Shown: positions 18,964-28,299 of the stretch, one piece after another
Position numbering within the stretch: position 1 is the stretch's first letter
How the letters are laid out: each line of letters starts with the position of its first letter
DNA from: Corynebacterium durum
GTDB taxonomy: Bacteria; Actinomycetota; Actinomycetes; Mycobacteriales; Mycobacteriaceae
Assembly: GCF_030408675.1 (NCBI RefSeq)
Contig: NZ_CP047200.1
Span: 1,426,001 to 1,490,000 of the forward strand
Direction: 5' to 3'
Length of the DNA stretch: 64,000 nucleotides
Position numbers and translations under genes: made by a program
Notes under the pieces: generated by a model
Databases searched by the model: none
Told to the model about the DNA's origin: nothing
What the model saw: the letters and a program-made list of their open reading frames with translations, nothing else

Positions 18964-20051
18964 TCGCAGCGCACACAAAGACAACGAGATGGCCGCGCGT
19001 GATAACTATAGGCCGATTATCGATTTTCTTTAATATGCGACTCATTTTCCTCAGTGTTCTTGTTAGTACGCTTGCGGCTGGCACATTTGCGTTGAATATT
19101 GCCCACGGTGATTATCCTTTAGATATTACTGATGTGGTACGAATTCTCGCCGGAAACGGGACACGAATTGAACATAAAGTAGTGTTTGAACTTCGCATGG
19201 GTCGGGCTGTCACAGCACTGGCGGTGGGCGCTGCATTGGGGTGTGCAGGTGCACTAACTCAAAGTGTTGCGCGAAACCCGTTGGTAAGTCCAGATGTGCT
19301 AGGACTCACCGAAGGTGCATCACTTGCCGTTGTGATGGCCATTGGCTTCGCAGGACTAGATGCAACGAGAATCAGCAAAGGTGCCGATACCCTGCTGAGC
19401 ACAGTGGGAATTCCACTGGTAGCCATTGTAGGTGCGCTCATTACTGCTGCATTTATTTGGTTTATCGCAGGTTCCTCCCGTGCGCACACAATGCAGCTTG
19501 TATTGATTGGCGTTGGTGCAGCCATGTTCCTCAATGCCGCGATTGTGTGGATCATGGCGGAAACAGACCTAGAACGTTCCACCCAGGCGAAAGTCTGGCT
19601 AACCGGCAGCCTGAATGGCCGCGACTGGGGAAACGCCTGGCCGGTTGTGGGATGTGTACTTGTGGTCTGCGCGAGTGCCGGTTGGTTGGCATTTAGGCTC
19701 TCTGCTCTAGCTTTAGGTGAGCAAACAGCCCACGTTTTAGGCGTGAACGTGAGACTAGCTACGATGATACAACTATTGTGCGCTGTTGTTTTAAGTGCTG
19801 TTGCCGTTTCCGCTGCTGGACCTATTGCCTTTATTGCGTTTGTCACTCCACACATTGCGCGCTTTGCGGCACAAACTGCCACTCCCCCGCTTATATTATC
19901 AGCTCTGCTGGGTGGGTTATTTGTCTCTGCAGCGGATTATCTTGCTCGCGTGGTATTGCCGTGGGAATTACCGGTGGGTGTTGTTACTGCTGTATGCGGT
20001 GCACCAGTTCTGCTGTATTTTATTATTCGAACGTATAGAAAGACGCTGTGA
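18960..20051 (+). CDS. Iron-siderophore ABC transporter permease, FecCD family (second)
   Basis: Second permease subunit, about 363 aa. Start ATG 18960 overlaps the previous stop (ATGA). Motifs parallel its partner: 'RMGRAVTALAVGAALGCAGA', 'QSVARNPLVSPDVLGLTEGA', 'GPIAFIAFVTPHIARFAAQT'. The two permeases form the heterodimeric channel that moves the iron-siderophore complex into the cytoplasm. The ATPase gene starts two bases after its stop. Confidence 0.93.
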   Translation: MIAAHTKTTRWPRVITIGRLSIFFNMRLIFLSVLVSTLAAGTFALNIAHGDYPLDITDVVRILAGNGTRIEHKVVFELRMGRAVTALAVGAALGCAGALTQSVARNPLVSPDVLGLTEGASLAVVMAIGFAGLDATRISKGADTLLSTVGIPLVAIVGALITAAFIWFIAGSSRAHTMQLVLIGVGAAMFLNAAIVWIMAETDLERSTQAKVWLTGSLNGRDWGNAWPVVGCVLVVCASAGWLAFRLSALALGEQTAHVLGVNVRLATMIQLLCAVVLSAVAVSAAGPIAFIAFVTPHIARFAAQTATPPLILSALLGGLFVSAADYLARVVLPWELPVGVVTAVCGAPVLLYFIIRTYRKTL

Positions 20052-20052
20052 T

Positions 20053-20835
20053 ATGGGCAGAATTGTTGCGAAAGATCTGACAATTTCTTATGGGACGCGT
20101 TCTATAATCCAGGGTTTAGACATTGCGATACCAGACAATAAAATCACCACGATCATCGGCCCGAACGGGTGCGGAAAATCCACGCTGCTCAAAGCACTGT
20201 GTACACTTCTTCCCTACTCCGGTGTGGTCGAATTGTCTGGAAAAGACATCACCACGTATCGACGCCGCGACCGCGCCCGCCAACTTACGCTCCTACCCCA
20301 GCACCCCACCGCGCCGGATGGTTTGACAGTGAAGCAACTCATTTCACGTGGGCGACATCCCCACCAATCCTGGTTGCAGCAGTGGTCCGCGGACGATGAT
20401 GAGCACGTGCAGCAGGCACTGAAGATAACCAACCTCGTGGGGCTAGAGGAGCGTCGTCTCGCGGAACTATCCGGTGGCCAGCGGCAACGGGTATGGATTG
20501 CTATGGTCTTGGCGCAAGATACACCCACGTTGCTGCTTGACGAACCCACAACCTACCTCGACCTAACACACAGTCTGGACGTATTGAAACTGGTTCGTCG
20601 GTTGGGTGAGCAGGACGGAAAGACTGTGGTCATGGTGCTGCATGACCTCAACCTGGCGGCGCGTTTTTCTGACCATGTGGTGGTTATGGGTGCTGTGGAT
20701 GGTCACGGGGTTATATGTGCAGAGGGAGCACCCGCCGCAGTGATAACTCCAAAGTTGTTGGGTGATGTGTTTGATTTAGATGCTGAGGTCATCACGGATC
20801 CGGTGTCGGGAGGGCCGTTGGTTGTGCCACGGTAA
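20053..20835 (+). CDS. Iron-siderophore ABC transporter ATP-binding protein
   Basis: 260-aa ABC ATPase of the FecE/FepC type. Walker A GPNGCGKS at 36-43, Q-loop 'LTLLPQHP', signature LSGGQRQR at about 139-146, Walker B 'TLLLDEPT' at about 159-166, H-loop 'VMVLHDLNLAARF'. Begins ATG 20053 (MGRIVAKDLTISYGTRS), one base after the permease stop; the longer open frame back to 19795 only shadows the permease. It powers import with the two upstream permeases. Confidence 0.95.
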   Translation: MGRIVAKDLTISYGTRSIIQGLDIAIPDNKITTIIGPNGCGKSTLLKALCTLLPYSGVVELSGKDITTYRRRDRARQLTLLPQHPTAPDGLTVKQLISRGRHPHQSWLQQWSADDDEHVQQALKITNLVGLEERRLAELSGGQRQRVWIAMVLAQDTPTLLLDEPTTYLDLTHSLDVLKLVRRLGEQDGKTVVMVLHDLNLAARFSDHVVVMGAVDGHGVICAEGAPAAVITPKLLGDVFDLDAEVITDPVSGGPLVVPR

Positions 20836-20852
20836 AACCTTGACATATCAAC

Positions 20853-20871
20853 TTTGGTTAGGCAACACTTA
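20853..20871. promoter_or_regulatory. Probable DtxR operator before the siderophore-binding lipoprotein
   Basis: TTTGGTTAGGCAACACTTA matches about 14 of 19 positions of the DtxR consensus (GGTTAGGC core intact). A TTGACA hexamer at 20840-20845 directly precedes it, so it may overlap an internal promoter. Placed in the 65-base gap between the ATPase and lipoprotein genes, it would give the lipoprotein its own iron-controlled transcript. Confidence 0.6.
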
Positions 20872-20906
20872 TTTTCTGTACTACTTTCACACGTAAGGAG
20901 ATGACT

Positions 20907-21956
20907 GTGCAACGTAGAAAAACCGCTGTTAAAAAAATAGCCGCAATTGTTGCAGGTGCAATGCTTATTTTTAGTGCGGCATGTTCTCAGCAATCCAAGG
21001 ATTCAGAAGGGACATCGTCCTCGGAAAGCTCGACCAGTGCTGCACAATCTGCTGAGTTTCCCCGCACTATAGAAACCCTCAACGGCGCAAAGCAACCCAC
21101 CACCATCACCATCGAACAGCAACCCAAGCGCATCGTCTCTGCATCAGTGTCCCTCACTGGATCGCTGCTCTCCATTGACGCTCCCATTGTGGCCAGCGGT
21201 GGCGGGAATGGCGAATCCCCCATGTTCACCAAGGATGAGGGATTTGGAATCCAATGGGCAGACAAAGCCAAAGAAAAAGGCGTTGAGTCCATGTGGCAAC
21301 TTCAGCCCAATGTTGAAGCCATCCTCGCACAAAACCCTGACCTGGTGATCATGTCGTCCGTTGGCGGTGACCAAGCACTTGATCTTTACGACCAACTCGC
21401 CTCTGACGTGCCGGTGATGGTGATTGACTACAGCGACAAAAGCTGGGAAGACGTCACCACCATGATGGGCAAAGCCACCGGTTTGGAGAAAAATGCCGAC
21501 GAGGTGATCAAAAAATACGAAGACCGCGTGACCGAGGTGAAAAACAGCATCAACCTTCCTCCTCAGCCCGTCAACATTGTCTCCATGACGCCTGAGTCGA
21601 TGAACTTCTTCACCCCGGAATCCGCCCAAGGACGAATCTTCACCTCCGTTGGCTTTGAGGTGGCCACTCCACCGCAGGAGCTCATTGGCGAAACATCCAT
21701 TGGCCGTCAGCGTTCTGATGCCGTCGGGGTTGTCCCAGAAAACTTCGGTCCAGCCCTCACCGGCGAAACCGTGTTCGCGCAGACACTCAAAGCTGAAGGC
21801 AAAACCTCGGACAAAATCCGGCAGAATCCGCAGCTAGCACAAGCCCCGGCCGTGACAGCCGGCCGGTTATACGACCTCAACCCGGACGCCTTCCGCATCG
21901 ATTACTACAGCGCCATGAACGTGCTCAACAACCTTGAAGGCTGGTTCAAAAAATAG
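20907..21956 (+). CDS. Iron-siderophore-binding lipoprotein (ABC transporter receptor)
   Basis: About 349-aa periplasmic-binding-protein homologue, lipid-anchored outside the membrane, that captures ferric siderophore for the upstream permeases. Basic N-terminus 'VQRRKTAVKK', hydrophobic stretch, and lipobox FSAAC with the modified Cys at about residue 26; then a Ser/Glu-rich linker and a FepB-type domain ('PKRIVSASVSLTGSLLSIDA', 'LQPNVEAILAQNPDLVIMSS'). AAGGAG touches the ATG at 20901, so the GTG at 20907, with six-base spacing, is the likelier start. Ends convergently with the methyltransferase gene three bases away. Confidence 0.92.
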   Translation: MQRRKTAVKKIAAIVAGAMLIFSAACSQQSKDSEGTSSSESSTSAAQSAEFPRTIETLNGAKQPTTITIEQQPKRIVSASVSLTGSLLSIDAPIVASGGGNGESPMFTKDEGFGIQWADKAKEKGVESMWQLQPNVEAILAQNPDLVIMSSVGGDQALDLYDQLASDVPVMVIDYSDKSWEDVTTMMGKATGLEKNADEVIKKYEDRVTEVKNSINLPPQPVNIVSMTPESMNFFTPESAQGRIFTSVGFEVATPPQELIGETSIGRQRSDAVGVVPENFGPALTGETVFAQTLKAEGKTSDKIRQNPQLAQAPAVTAGRLYDLNPDAFRIDYYSAMNVLNNLEGWFKK

Positions 21957-21959
21957 GCG

Positions 21960-22544
21960 CTAAGCCTTGGCAAGCACCGCAACCAGGAAATCAGAACCCT
22001 TGGTGAATGGGTGGCATTCCCAGCTAGAGAAGTTAATTGACTGCTTCAATCCAGCCTGTTCGGCCAGGGCAAAAAATTCATCAAAGAAAAATCCACGGCC
22101 TGTGCTGAAACCAATGACGGCGCGGCCGTGTGGTGCGAGAGAATCAGCGATGCCCTGAAGAGCGGGAAGCCGCCCCTCAACAGGCAGGAAACCCATCACA
22201 TTCCCGGCGGATACCACAATGTCGTAGTTATCCCCTGGGACTGTTCCTGTACACAGATCGCCCACATGCCATTCCGCATCAGGAAAATCTGTCTTGGCGT
22301 AGTTGATCAGCACCGGGTCAAGATCAACACCCACCACCGTATGTCCGCAGGCGGCCAGGTAGCCGCCAACGCGCCCTGTCCCGCATCCGGCATCAAGGAT
22401 TCGTGCGGCGCGGGGTGACATGGCGTCGATAAGCCGCGCCTCCCCGTCGATATCCTTGCCCTCGGCGACGAAGTTCCGCCACCGCTGGGCATACATTTCC
22501 GAATGGTTCGGGTTGGCTTGCAGCATCTCATTCCATGTAGGCAT
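21960..22544 (-). CDS. SAM-dependent methyltransferase, class I
   Basis: 194-aa methyltransferase of unknown substrate. SAM-binding motif I 'ARILDAGCGTGRVGGYLAAC', acidic strand-2 end 'VVGVDLDPVLINYA', motif 'DIVVSAGNVMGFLPVEGR'. It lies just past the 3' end of the giant-gene operon and shares its strand, 60 bases beyond the start side of the 1498-aa gene's end, so it may belong to the iron locus, the operon or neither; nothing decides this. Confidence 0.85.
   Translation of the reverse strand: MPTWNEMLQANPNHSEMYAQRWRNFVAEGKDIDGEARLIDAMSPRAARILDAGCGTGRVGGYLAACGHTVVGVDLDPVLINYAKTDFPDAEWHVGDLCTGTVPGDNYDIVVSAGNVMGFLPVEGRLPALQGIADSLAPHGRAVIGFSTGRGFFFDEFFALAEQAGLKQSINFSSWECHPFTKGSDFLVAVLAKA
22422..22434 (+). 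repeat. Copy of the recurrent 13-mer within the methyltransferase gene
   Basis: GGCGTCGATAAGC on the plus strand; on the coding (minus) strand it reads GCTTATCGACGCC and encodes LIDA. Representative of the intragenic copies, which also occur at 2593, 10083, 12235 (reverse), 16792, 29011 and 50056. Confidence 0.6.
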
Positions 22545-22604
22545 AGCACCCAGTCTAAACGTATCGCATGCCCACAGGACATAAGGCGGGTATAAGAGGC
22601 AGAC

Positions 22605-25600
22605 TTAACGACGCCGCGACCGGTACCGCGTGGTTTTCAGCTCCTCGTAACCTGGGACATCGCCGGACGTGTAGCGCTCCCACACCTCCTCAAACAGGCG
22701 TTGAGCAGGCATCAGCACCGGGCATCCCTCAATCGCCGGCTGGACCTTATCGGACTGCCACAGCAAGTAGTGCGGAGCTTTCCACACTTCCATCGGTTTA
22801 TTGTTCGTGGAACCCGGTAACCAGCCACCAGGAAGGAAACGCGACCTGCCTGCACCCGACCGCTTCGCCTCCACAATGAGCCCCTTATCTAGCAGCTCTG
22901 CGGAAGCAGTATCAATATCCTTCTTCTTCCAGCCATTCCAAGCACGGATATTAGCGTCCGTAGGATGTGCGAGAGCAAGAAGCTGTAGGAAATACCGAGC
23001 GGCGTTGGTGCTTAGCGCGTGATGCTGCATCACTTGTTGCACTAACTCAGGTACAGAAACTTCAGGATCCCACTGGGAGCCAGTTGTGGTGTACTTGGTC
23101 TTCAAATCCGCAATAAGGCTATCCAAGTGCCCTTCCAACAGCACTCGAATTGACTGTAGGCGAGGAGACGTTTTCGCCTTAGCAAAGCGGGAATCATCGA
23201 AAGGGGCACCGAATTCGACATCGCACAAATACTTTTTGTACTGCGGAATTGCAAATACTCTCGCTGATTCTGTGCGCAGCCATTCCAGCTTGGATGCTAA
23301 AAGCGGCCGTCGAGAATCATCAAGTGGCAATGATGCCGCGAGGACCGTGAACATACGAAGAATGTCATCACTGTTATGGGCAATATCGTTGTCCTCCAGT
23401 TTTGTATCCTCGTTGGCATACATCGCTTTGTCGCTTATGCTGTTGAAGCAATCGCGGAGATCCCAAAATTCCTCGCTGCTCAACCTAATATCCGGAACTC
23501 GGTGATGGGATTTCCAGTACTCAACAACGCCCTGGGCATCAGGGCCCTCAGTAATGTAGGAAATCGGACTATCAGCCGGAACAGCTGCGGCAAGAACATC
23601 AAGAACGGGTGCGTCGCTAAATCTGACCTGCCTGCGCGCCCCTTGAGATTGCTTGACAGTGAAACCATAGACCGCGCGCTGCTCCTTGGTGAGGAAATTA
23701 GCCTCCCATGCATCTATACCGGGTAGGCCGCCAAACAAATAGGTCACGGCTTCAGGGGATAAACCTGTTCCACTAGCTATGGCATCTCGTGTTTCAGGAA
23801 GTAGAGATCGTTCCGGGGTTGAATGCTCAATGGCATCCAGGCAGGCAAGAATTTCGTCGGCTGACAATGGATCGTAGTGTTGTGACGCTACAGGGTAGCC
23901 AGCTATTTCTGTGCGATCATCAGGCGCCCAGACCGTGCGTTTAATGAGGTATTGGGAACCGTCATAATCCCAGGCGTCGTCCACCACGAGGCAGCCATCA
24001 GTAACTGTTCCAACAGGGAGCACGCATGTTTTACTATTTCTCCAGCCCGATGAATCGGGGCCAAGATCAAGCGTGACCAACCTGGCACCATGCCCCAGTA
24101 CTTTGGCATCAACTAATGCGCGTATAAACGAAATAGCGACAGACAACGTGTCATCATGCTCAAACAATGCAGACAGCAGTGGGGAGCCAAGCAGACCAAT
24201 GAGCTTACGTTCATTATTGGCATATTTGGCCAACGCGCGAGAGAAAAGAAAACTGCGCTTTTCTTCCTCAAGAATATTACCTTGGTTCAATTCTGAAAGA
24301 ATATGCAGCGTTGCCAACATGTCTTCATGCTCATTATGCCAACCTCCTACATCAACTCTCAGTAATGAAGCAGCAGCATCCGTAAGAATTGCCTTTTCAG
24401 TTAAAGAAAGCTGTCGCATGTAGCGCACTCGAATGGCAGCAAACTGCTGATCAATGTCACGAATGGCCTCTGCTAATCTAACCACAGATTCAATGAGGGG
24501 TTGGTTGGCCGTGCCCAACTGTGTAGCAATGGTTTCGCGATCAATGCTATCGCCATTCATCACTGCTTTCGCCTGTGCAAGCGTGTAGGAACGCATTACA
24601 GTGCTGGCGTCTTCATCTGCGGGGCGAAGTTGATGCCAACCAGCCAGTGGAAGTTCACTCAAGTGAATGTTCGAGTCATTAAACAGTTCAACATCCGACT
24701 CTGGATCCCACAAATTTGTGCCGGTGGTAAGCCATACGCCACCGCCCGGGCGCCGAATAGCGGCGCACGTATCGTAAGATGCCGAAGAAAACGTTCCTAA
24801 TGAACTGACAATGAATGACCGTTTTCCGTGGCTGTGGCCATAATTTTCTGAAGAAAAAGTCAGCGAAATATGCACATCCTTAACACTTCCAAACAGGCTA
24901 GTGCGTGTGGTAGGTTGGACCGGAATAAAGGTGCTGCGGGAAGCGTTGAGATTAAAGCTAGCGGGTAGCGTGGAAAAATCAAGGTTATAATCAGAATATA
25001 CCCCCAATTCCTGAAGCATCTCGGAGAGCGTACCGTCCCATTCCTCTACCCCAGACCCGTTCCATTTGCATAAATCCGCCCAGCGAGATTTCTGAATAAA
25101 CGTTGGTCCCTTGATCGTATCTGCAGAGAGCACGGTACCTTCACCTGGTGTCGTCGCACTATTTTCCGTCAACACGCCACTTCCGGTCAACCGAGTATCG
25201 TTGATGGGAAGCGAATACTCACCAGAGTTACTAAACCAGGTATCAAAATCAGTCACAGCAAGACTGCCCGTCCAGAACACAGAAGAACGGTAGCGGTTTG
25301 GCTTGTCGTAGGTCACCATGGCCTGATTGCCAACAAGCCGCACGGCGTCAACATCTCCGTATTGGGCAGGCATTTCTGCATTGATGACGATCTGGTCGCC
25401 ATCAATGATCTCGCAGTCCTTTTCTGCCACCAGTGACACTGCTGGATAGCTTTCAAAAACCTCTATTTCGTAGTCTTTTGAGGAAAGATTTTCGGCAAGT
25501 CGTGCATACTCCTGTTCAAAGAGAGGCCAGGTAAGCTCGGCAAGAATACCCATATTCATGGCCGCTTGGAGTTGCTCGGCGGCATCTAAAGAAAATAGGG

Positions 25601-27101
25601 CATCAAGGCGCTCTGGAGCAGCAGCGTAAAGCTCTGGCTGAGCATAGTACTCTGCTTTATGTGTTAGGAATTTACTATTTTCAGGAACGCTTCCCTTCTG
25701 CTTTTTGCGCTCATCAATGAGCATGTCTATTTTTTGCAGAAGAATCTTCTTTGCGCCTTCGTGGGCAAGAATAAGACCAAGTTGATGCTGAACCCTATGT
25801 CCACTTAGGTCGTGGGCGAGTTGCGGCGCTAGTACAGAATCATCAGCGAGAAAGCTCAGCGAACGGCGAGTCGAGTCGTAGTCTGGATTAAACCATTCCG
25901 ACCACGAAAAATCAATATATCGTTTCTCACCTTCAATACCTTTCCACACAACATTGAATTCAGCTAATGCATCAAGAACGCTCAGAGGTGTGCGGTGCCA
26001 TTCTGGCCGTATTTCCTGGCCTTGAAGTGCTGTTCCTGCTGCAAGAATTTCATTGATCAGTCGCGGACTTGGTTCATCAAAGGATGAATAGGATACATTT
26101 TCGCAAAGATTAATGACCCATGCAGCTAAAGCATCCTTATTTTCTCGCAGTTCAACCAGAGCCCCTGCGTTGTCCAGCAACGTGAGATACTTTTCTATAG
26201 TCATCTCATCTGGACAACTGGACAGTAGAATTTCCCGCACATCTGGTCTGGTGCGTGCGTAGCGGCTCAGTGACGTTACAACTGAGTTAAAGAAACCGGC
26301 GGGCGCGTTGTCGAAGCCCTTGAGTCCAAGAATGGAGTCAAAGAGTTTATCATCGACGTCGTCGGCAGATAGTCCTGCAGCCTTTCCAATTTTACGCATG
26401 TCACGCGGTAGGAATGCATATGGTGCTACGCCGGCGCGTATCCGTTCAGCATTGATATTCAGCATGTAGTCAAAGGCATCTGCCGGATTGTCAGATCGCT
26501 CCAGTGCTGCCGATGCCTCGGCCGTGAGTTCACGCGCACCAACAACACCAGCAACGGCGAATTCCACGAAAACGCTCTGGTGGCGGTCATTATCGACGGG
26601 CAACGCATGGGCGCGCTCCACTTCGCGAGCTTTGCCAAAATACTGCCTGGCGTACTGAACATTTCCTACCCCGTAGAAGATGCGAGCAAGTTCTTCCAGC
26701 AGTGTGGGGACAAAATGCGGCGCGGAGGATGTGAGGGTAACCACCAGGGCGTCGAAACGCTCTTTAACACGTTTGGCGTTGTTTTGGGCATTTCGGCGTG
26801 CCCATTCCAGGTCCCCCACCAGGTTTAACGCATGGTGGGCGTTGTCTGGGTCATTGATGATGGGCCATGCGGGGAAGCCCACGGCACGGCTCGCGGCCGC
26901 CCCAACTGGCCGGGATGCCCCAGCGGAAACTCCCAAAGAACCTAATGTGAGCGTTTCGGCTTGGTTGAGCTTTTCAGGAATGAGTCGCACGAGGGGGCGA
27001 TCATTGATAGTGAACGATAGCGCGATAAGGCGGTCGGTGTGTGCGGGTACCCCGTCGGCGAGCGGCGCAATACCGCCTGCTGAAATGGTAGTTGTAGACA
27101 T
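22605..27101 (-). CDS. Giant MolR/YehI-like scaffold protein C (1498 aa)
   Basis: One of three paralogous giant cytosolic proteins in this operon. Shared landmarks: N-terminal 'GFPAWPIINDPDNAHHALNL' at about residue 74 followed by a helical repeat-like region ('HFVPTLLEELARIFYGVGNV', 'ARQYFGKAREVERAHALPVD'), a beta-rich middle (about 560-860), and a C-terminal block of about 130 residues with 'AWNGWKKKDIDTASAELLDK', 'GLIVEAKRSGAGRSRFLPGG' and a closing ERYTSGDVPGYEELKTTRYR. The C-terminal block looks like a winged helix with a basic wing. No signal peptide or transmembrane helix. It is preceded by a DUF4132-like gene 35 bases away; in E. coli YehI/MolR proteins DUF4132 is part of the large protein itself. 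Function unknown. Confidence 0.8.
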   Translation of the reverse strand: MSTTTISAGGIAPLADGVPAHTDRLIALSFTINDRPLVRLIPEKLNQAETLTLGSLGVSAGASRPVGAAASRAVGFPAWPIINDPDNAHHALNLVGDLEWARRNAQNNAKRVKERFDALVVTLTSSAPHFVPTLLEELARIFYGVGNVQYARQYFGKAREVERAHALPVDNDRHQSVFVEFAVAGVVGARELTAEASAALERSDNPADAFDYMLNINAERIRAGVAPYAFLPRDMRKIGKAAGLSADDVDDKLFDSILGLKGFDNAPAGFFNSVVTSLSRYARTRPDVREILLSSCPDEMTIEKYLTLLDNAGALVELRENKDALAAWVINLCENVSYSSFDEPSPRLINEILAAGTALQGQEIRPEWHRTPLSVLDALAEFNVVWKGIEGEKRYIDFSWSEWFNPDYDSTRRSLSFLADDSVLAPQLAHDLSGHRVQHQLGLILAHEGAKKILLQKIDMLIDERKKQKGSVPENSKFLTHKAEYYAQPELYAAAPERLDALFSLDAAEQLQAAMNMGILAELTWPLFEQEYARLAENLSSKDYEIEVFESYPAVSLVAEKDCEIIDGDQIVINAEMPAQYGDVDAVRLVGNQAMVTYDKPNRYRSSVFWTGSLAVTDFDTWFSNSGEYSLPINDTRLTGSGVLTENSATTPGEGTVLSADTIKGPTFIQKSRWADLCKWNGSGVEEWDGTLSEMLQELGVYSDYNLDFSTLPASFNLNASRSTFIPVQPTTRTSLFGSVKDVHISLTFSSENYGHSHGKRSFIVSSLGTFSSASYDTCAAIRRPGGGVWLTTGTNLWDPESDVELFNDSNIHLSELPLAGWHQLRPADEDASTVMRSYTLAQAKAVMNGDSIDRETIATQLGTANQPLIESVVRLAEAIRDIDQQFAAIRVRYMRQLSLTEKAILTDAAASLLRVDVGGWHNEHEDMLATLHILSELNQGNILEEEKRSFLFSRALAKYANNERKLIGLLGSPLLSALFEHDDTLSVAISFIRALVDAKVLGHGARLVTLDLGPDSSGWRNSKTCVLPVGTVTDGCLVVDDAWDYDGSQYLIKRTVWAPDDRTEIAGYPVASQHYDPLSADEILACLDAIEHSTPERSLLPETRDAIASGTGLSPEAVTYLFGGLPGIDAWEANFLTKEQRAVYGFTVKQSQGARRQVRFSDAPVLDVLAAAVPADSPISYITEGPDAQGVVEYWKSHHRVPDIRLSSEEFWDLRDCFNSISDKAMYANEDTKLEDNDIAHNSDDILRMFTVLAASLPLDDSRRPLLASKLEWLRTESARVFAIPQYKKYLCDVEFGAPFDDSRFAKAKTSPRLQSIRVLLEGHLDSLIADLKTKYTTTGSQWDPEVSVPELVQQVMQHHALSTNAARYFLQLLALAHPTDANIRAWNGWKKKDIDTASAELLDKGLIVEAKRSGAGRSRFLPGGWLPGSTNNKPMEVWKAPHYLLWQSDKVQPAIEGCPVLMPAQRLFEEVWERYTSGDVPGYEELKTTRYRSRRR

Positions 27102-27136
27102 TATTGTGTTCTTTCAGTGATTGGTAGCGTTGCCGA

Positions 27137-28033
27137 TTACTTGTTTTCTTTGACGGAGCGTCCTGCGTAGATGAATTCGCACATACGGATGCCTTCGGAC
27201 CATGCAATGGGACCAACTTTGTCGAGTTCAAGGTCTTCACCATGGACAGAGAAAGACAGTTTTCCGAGTTCGGCTGATTCGGTGGGATCCCACGCTGAAA
27301 CGTCCAGGGAGGCTGTGATGGTCTCGCCGCCTTCGTGAACCCGAAGGGAAACCTCTCCCATGGTGGTCACAAATCCACCCCCGCGGCCGCGTCCCATGAG
27401 GTGGCTAGAACGCTCATACGTTGCACCGACGTATGCCTTGACGGCTGCTTTTTGTCCATCTTCGTCTGCCGGTTTGATGTAGACGTCGCGGAACAACTGA
27501 TCGAGCCCTTGATGCACTCCAAGTTCAACGGCAAATTCACGCCATTCATCGAGGTTTTCGGTGACAGCGGGGTGTGGGATTGTCACGAGGGCGGCATCGG
27601 AGTAGTCAATTGTGGTGGTCTCCCCATCAAGGTCGACGACCTGAATACCGTCATCGTTAACTGCGCGCAAAAACCCTGTGATACTGCCATCAGAGACAAT
27701 CACATCGGCCAAGTATTTCCGCCATGATGGATCCGGCCATACCGCAATGATCACACTGAGCGGGACGGGAAGGCTAGACAGGAACCATCGCCGAACCGTG
27801 TCCAGGCAGTGTTCATCATGCTGGGCCAAAAATGCTCGCAGGCCATCAAGCTGATCATATTGTTCAAGCTTTTTTGCCTTCGCTGGCACGGTCTTCAGCA
27901 CTTTTCCCTTTGCGTTTCGGGCGATAATGACATCACCCTCCAATTTTAGGGAGTACTCCCCTGCGTCAATCCAGCCGTCGTTGTCCTCTGCCTGGTTGTT
28001 GATTGTTGCTACTTTTTCTTTGTTTTCCGACAT
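27137..28033 (-). CDS. Free-standing DUF4132-like protein B (298 aa)
   Basis: 298-aa soluble protein, paralogue of the 301-aa protein at 38148-39053 (both share GDVIIARNAKGKVLKTVP-type and 'EWREFAVELGVHQGLDQLFR' blocks). The layout matches the C-terminal DUF4132 domain of MolR/YehI proteins: 'IPHPAVTENLDEWREFAVEL' with the following 'DQLFRDVY', then 'YERSSHLMGRGRGGGFVTTM', and the ending 'LDKVGPIAWSEGIRMCEFIY' corresponds to the usual 'l..VpP..fSE..RDvdlf'. Here the domain is its own gene. 35 bases before the 1498-aa giant; separated by 266 bases from the 1672-aa giant upstream. Confidence 0.75.
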   Translation of the reverse strand: MSENKEKVATINNQAEDNDGWIDAGEYSLKLEGDVIIARNAKGKVLKTVPAKAKKLEQYDQLDGLRAFLAQHDEHCLDTVRRWFLSSLPVPLSVIIAVWPDPSWRKYLADVIVSDGSITGFLRAVNDDGIQVVDLDGETTTIDYSDAALVTIPHPAVTENLDEWREFAVELGVHQGLDQLFRDVYIKPADEDGQKAAVKAYVGATYERSSHLMGRGRGGGFVTTMGEVSLRVHEGGETITASLDVSAWDPTESAELGKLSFSVHGEDLELDKVGPIAWSEGIRMCEFIYAGRSVKENK

Positions 28034-28299
28034 CTATAATCTCCAGTTAAAATCTCAGCCACGCTATCCACACCAAGGGTAGCAAGACTGATTCTTATTT
28101 TGTTGCGAATGGGCTTTTGTGTGCCCACCTGCTCTTTTCCTGGGTATGGGACCCAGCACTGCACGCCATGCACCTTTCCTTCATTTATCGAACCACGTCT
28201 GACGTGGTTTTGTTGCAATGAGGAAAGAATAGCTTTCGCTGCAGATACGCTATCTTAAAGATCAAACGCTTGTTCTATCTTGATAATAAATGGCCTGCT
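28034..28299. other. 266-base gap splitting the giant-gene operon
   Basis: AT-richer non-coding stretch between the 1672-aa giant and the second DUF4132-like gene. I see a short hairpin (CTGGGT...ACCCAG near 28141-28156) but no U-run terminator. It is long enough to hold a separate promoter for the DUF4132-B/giant-C pair, which would make that pair an independently controlled second module. Confidence 0.4.
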
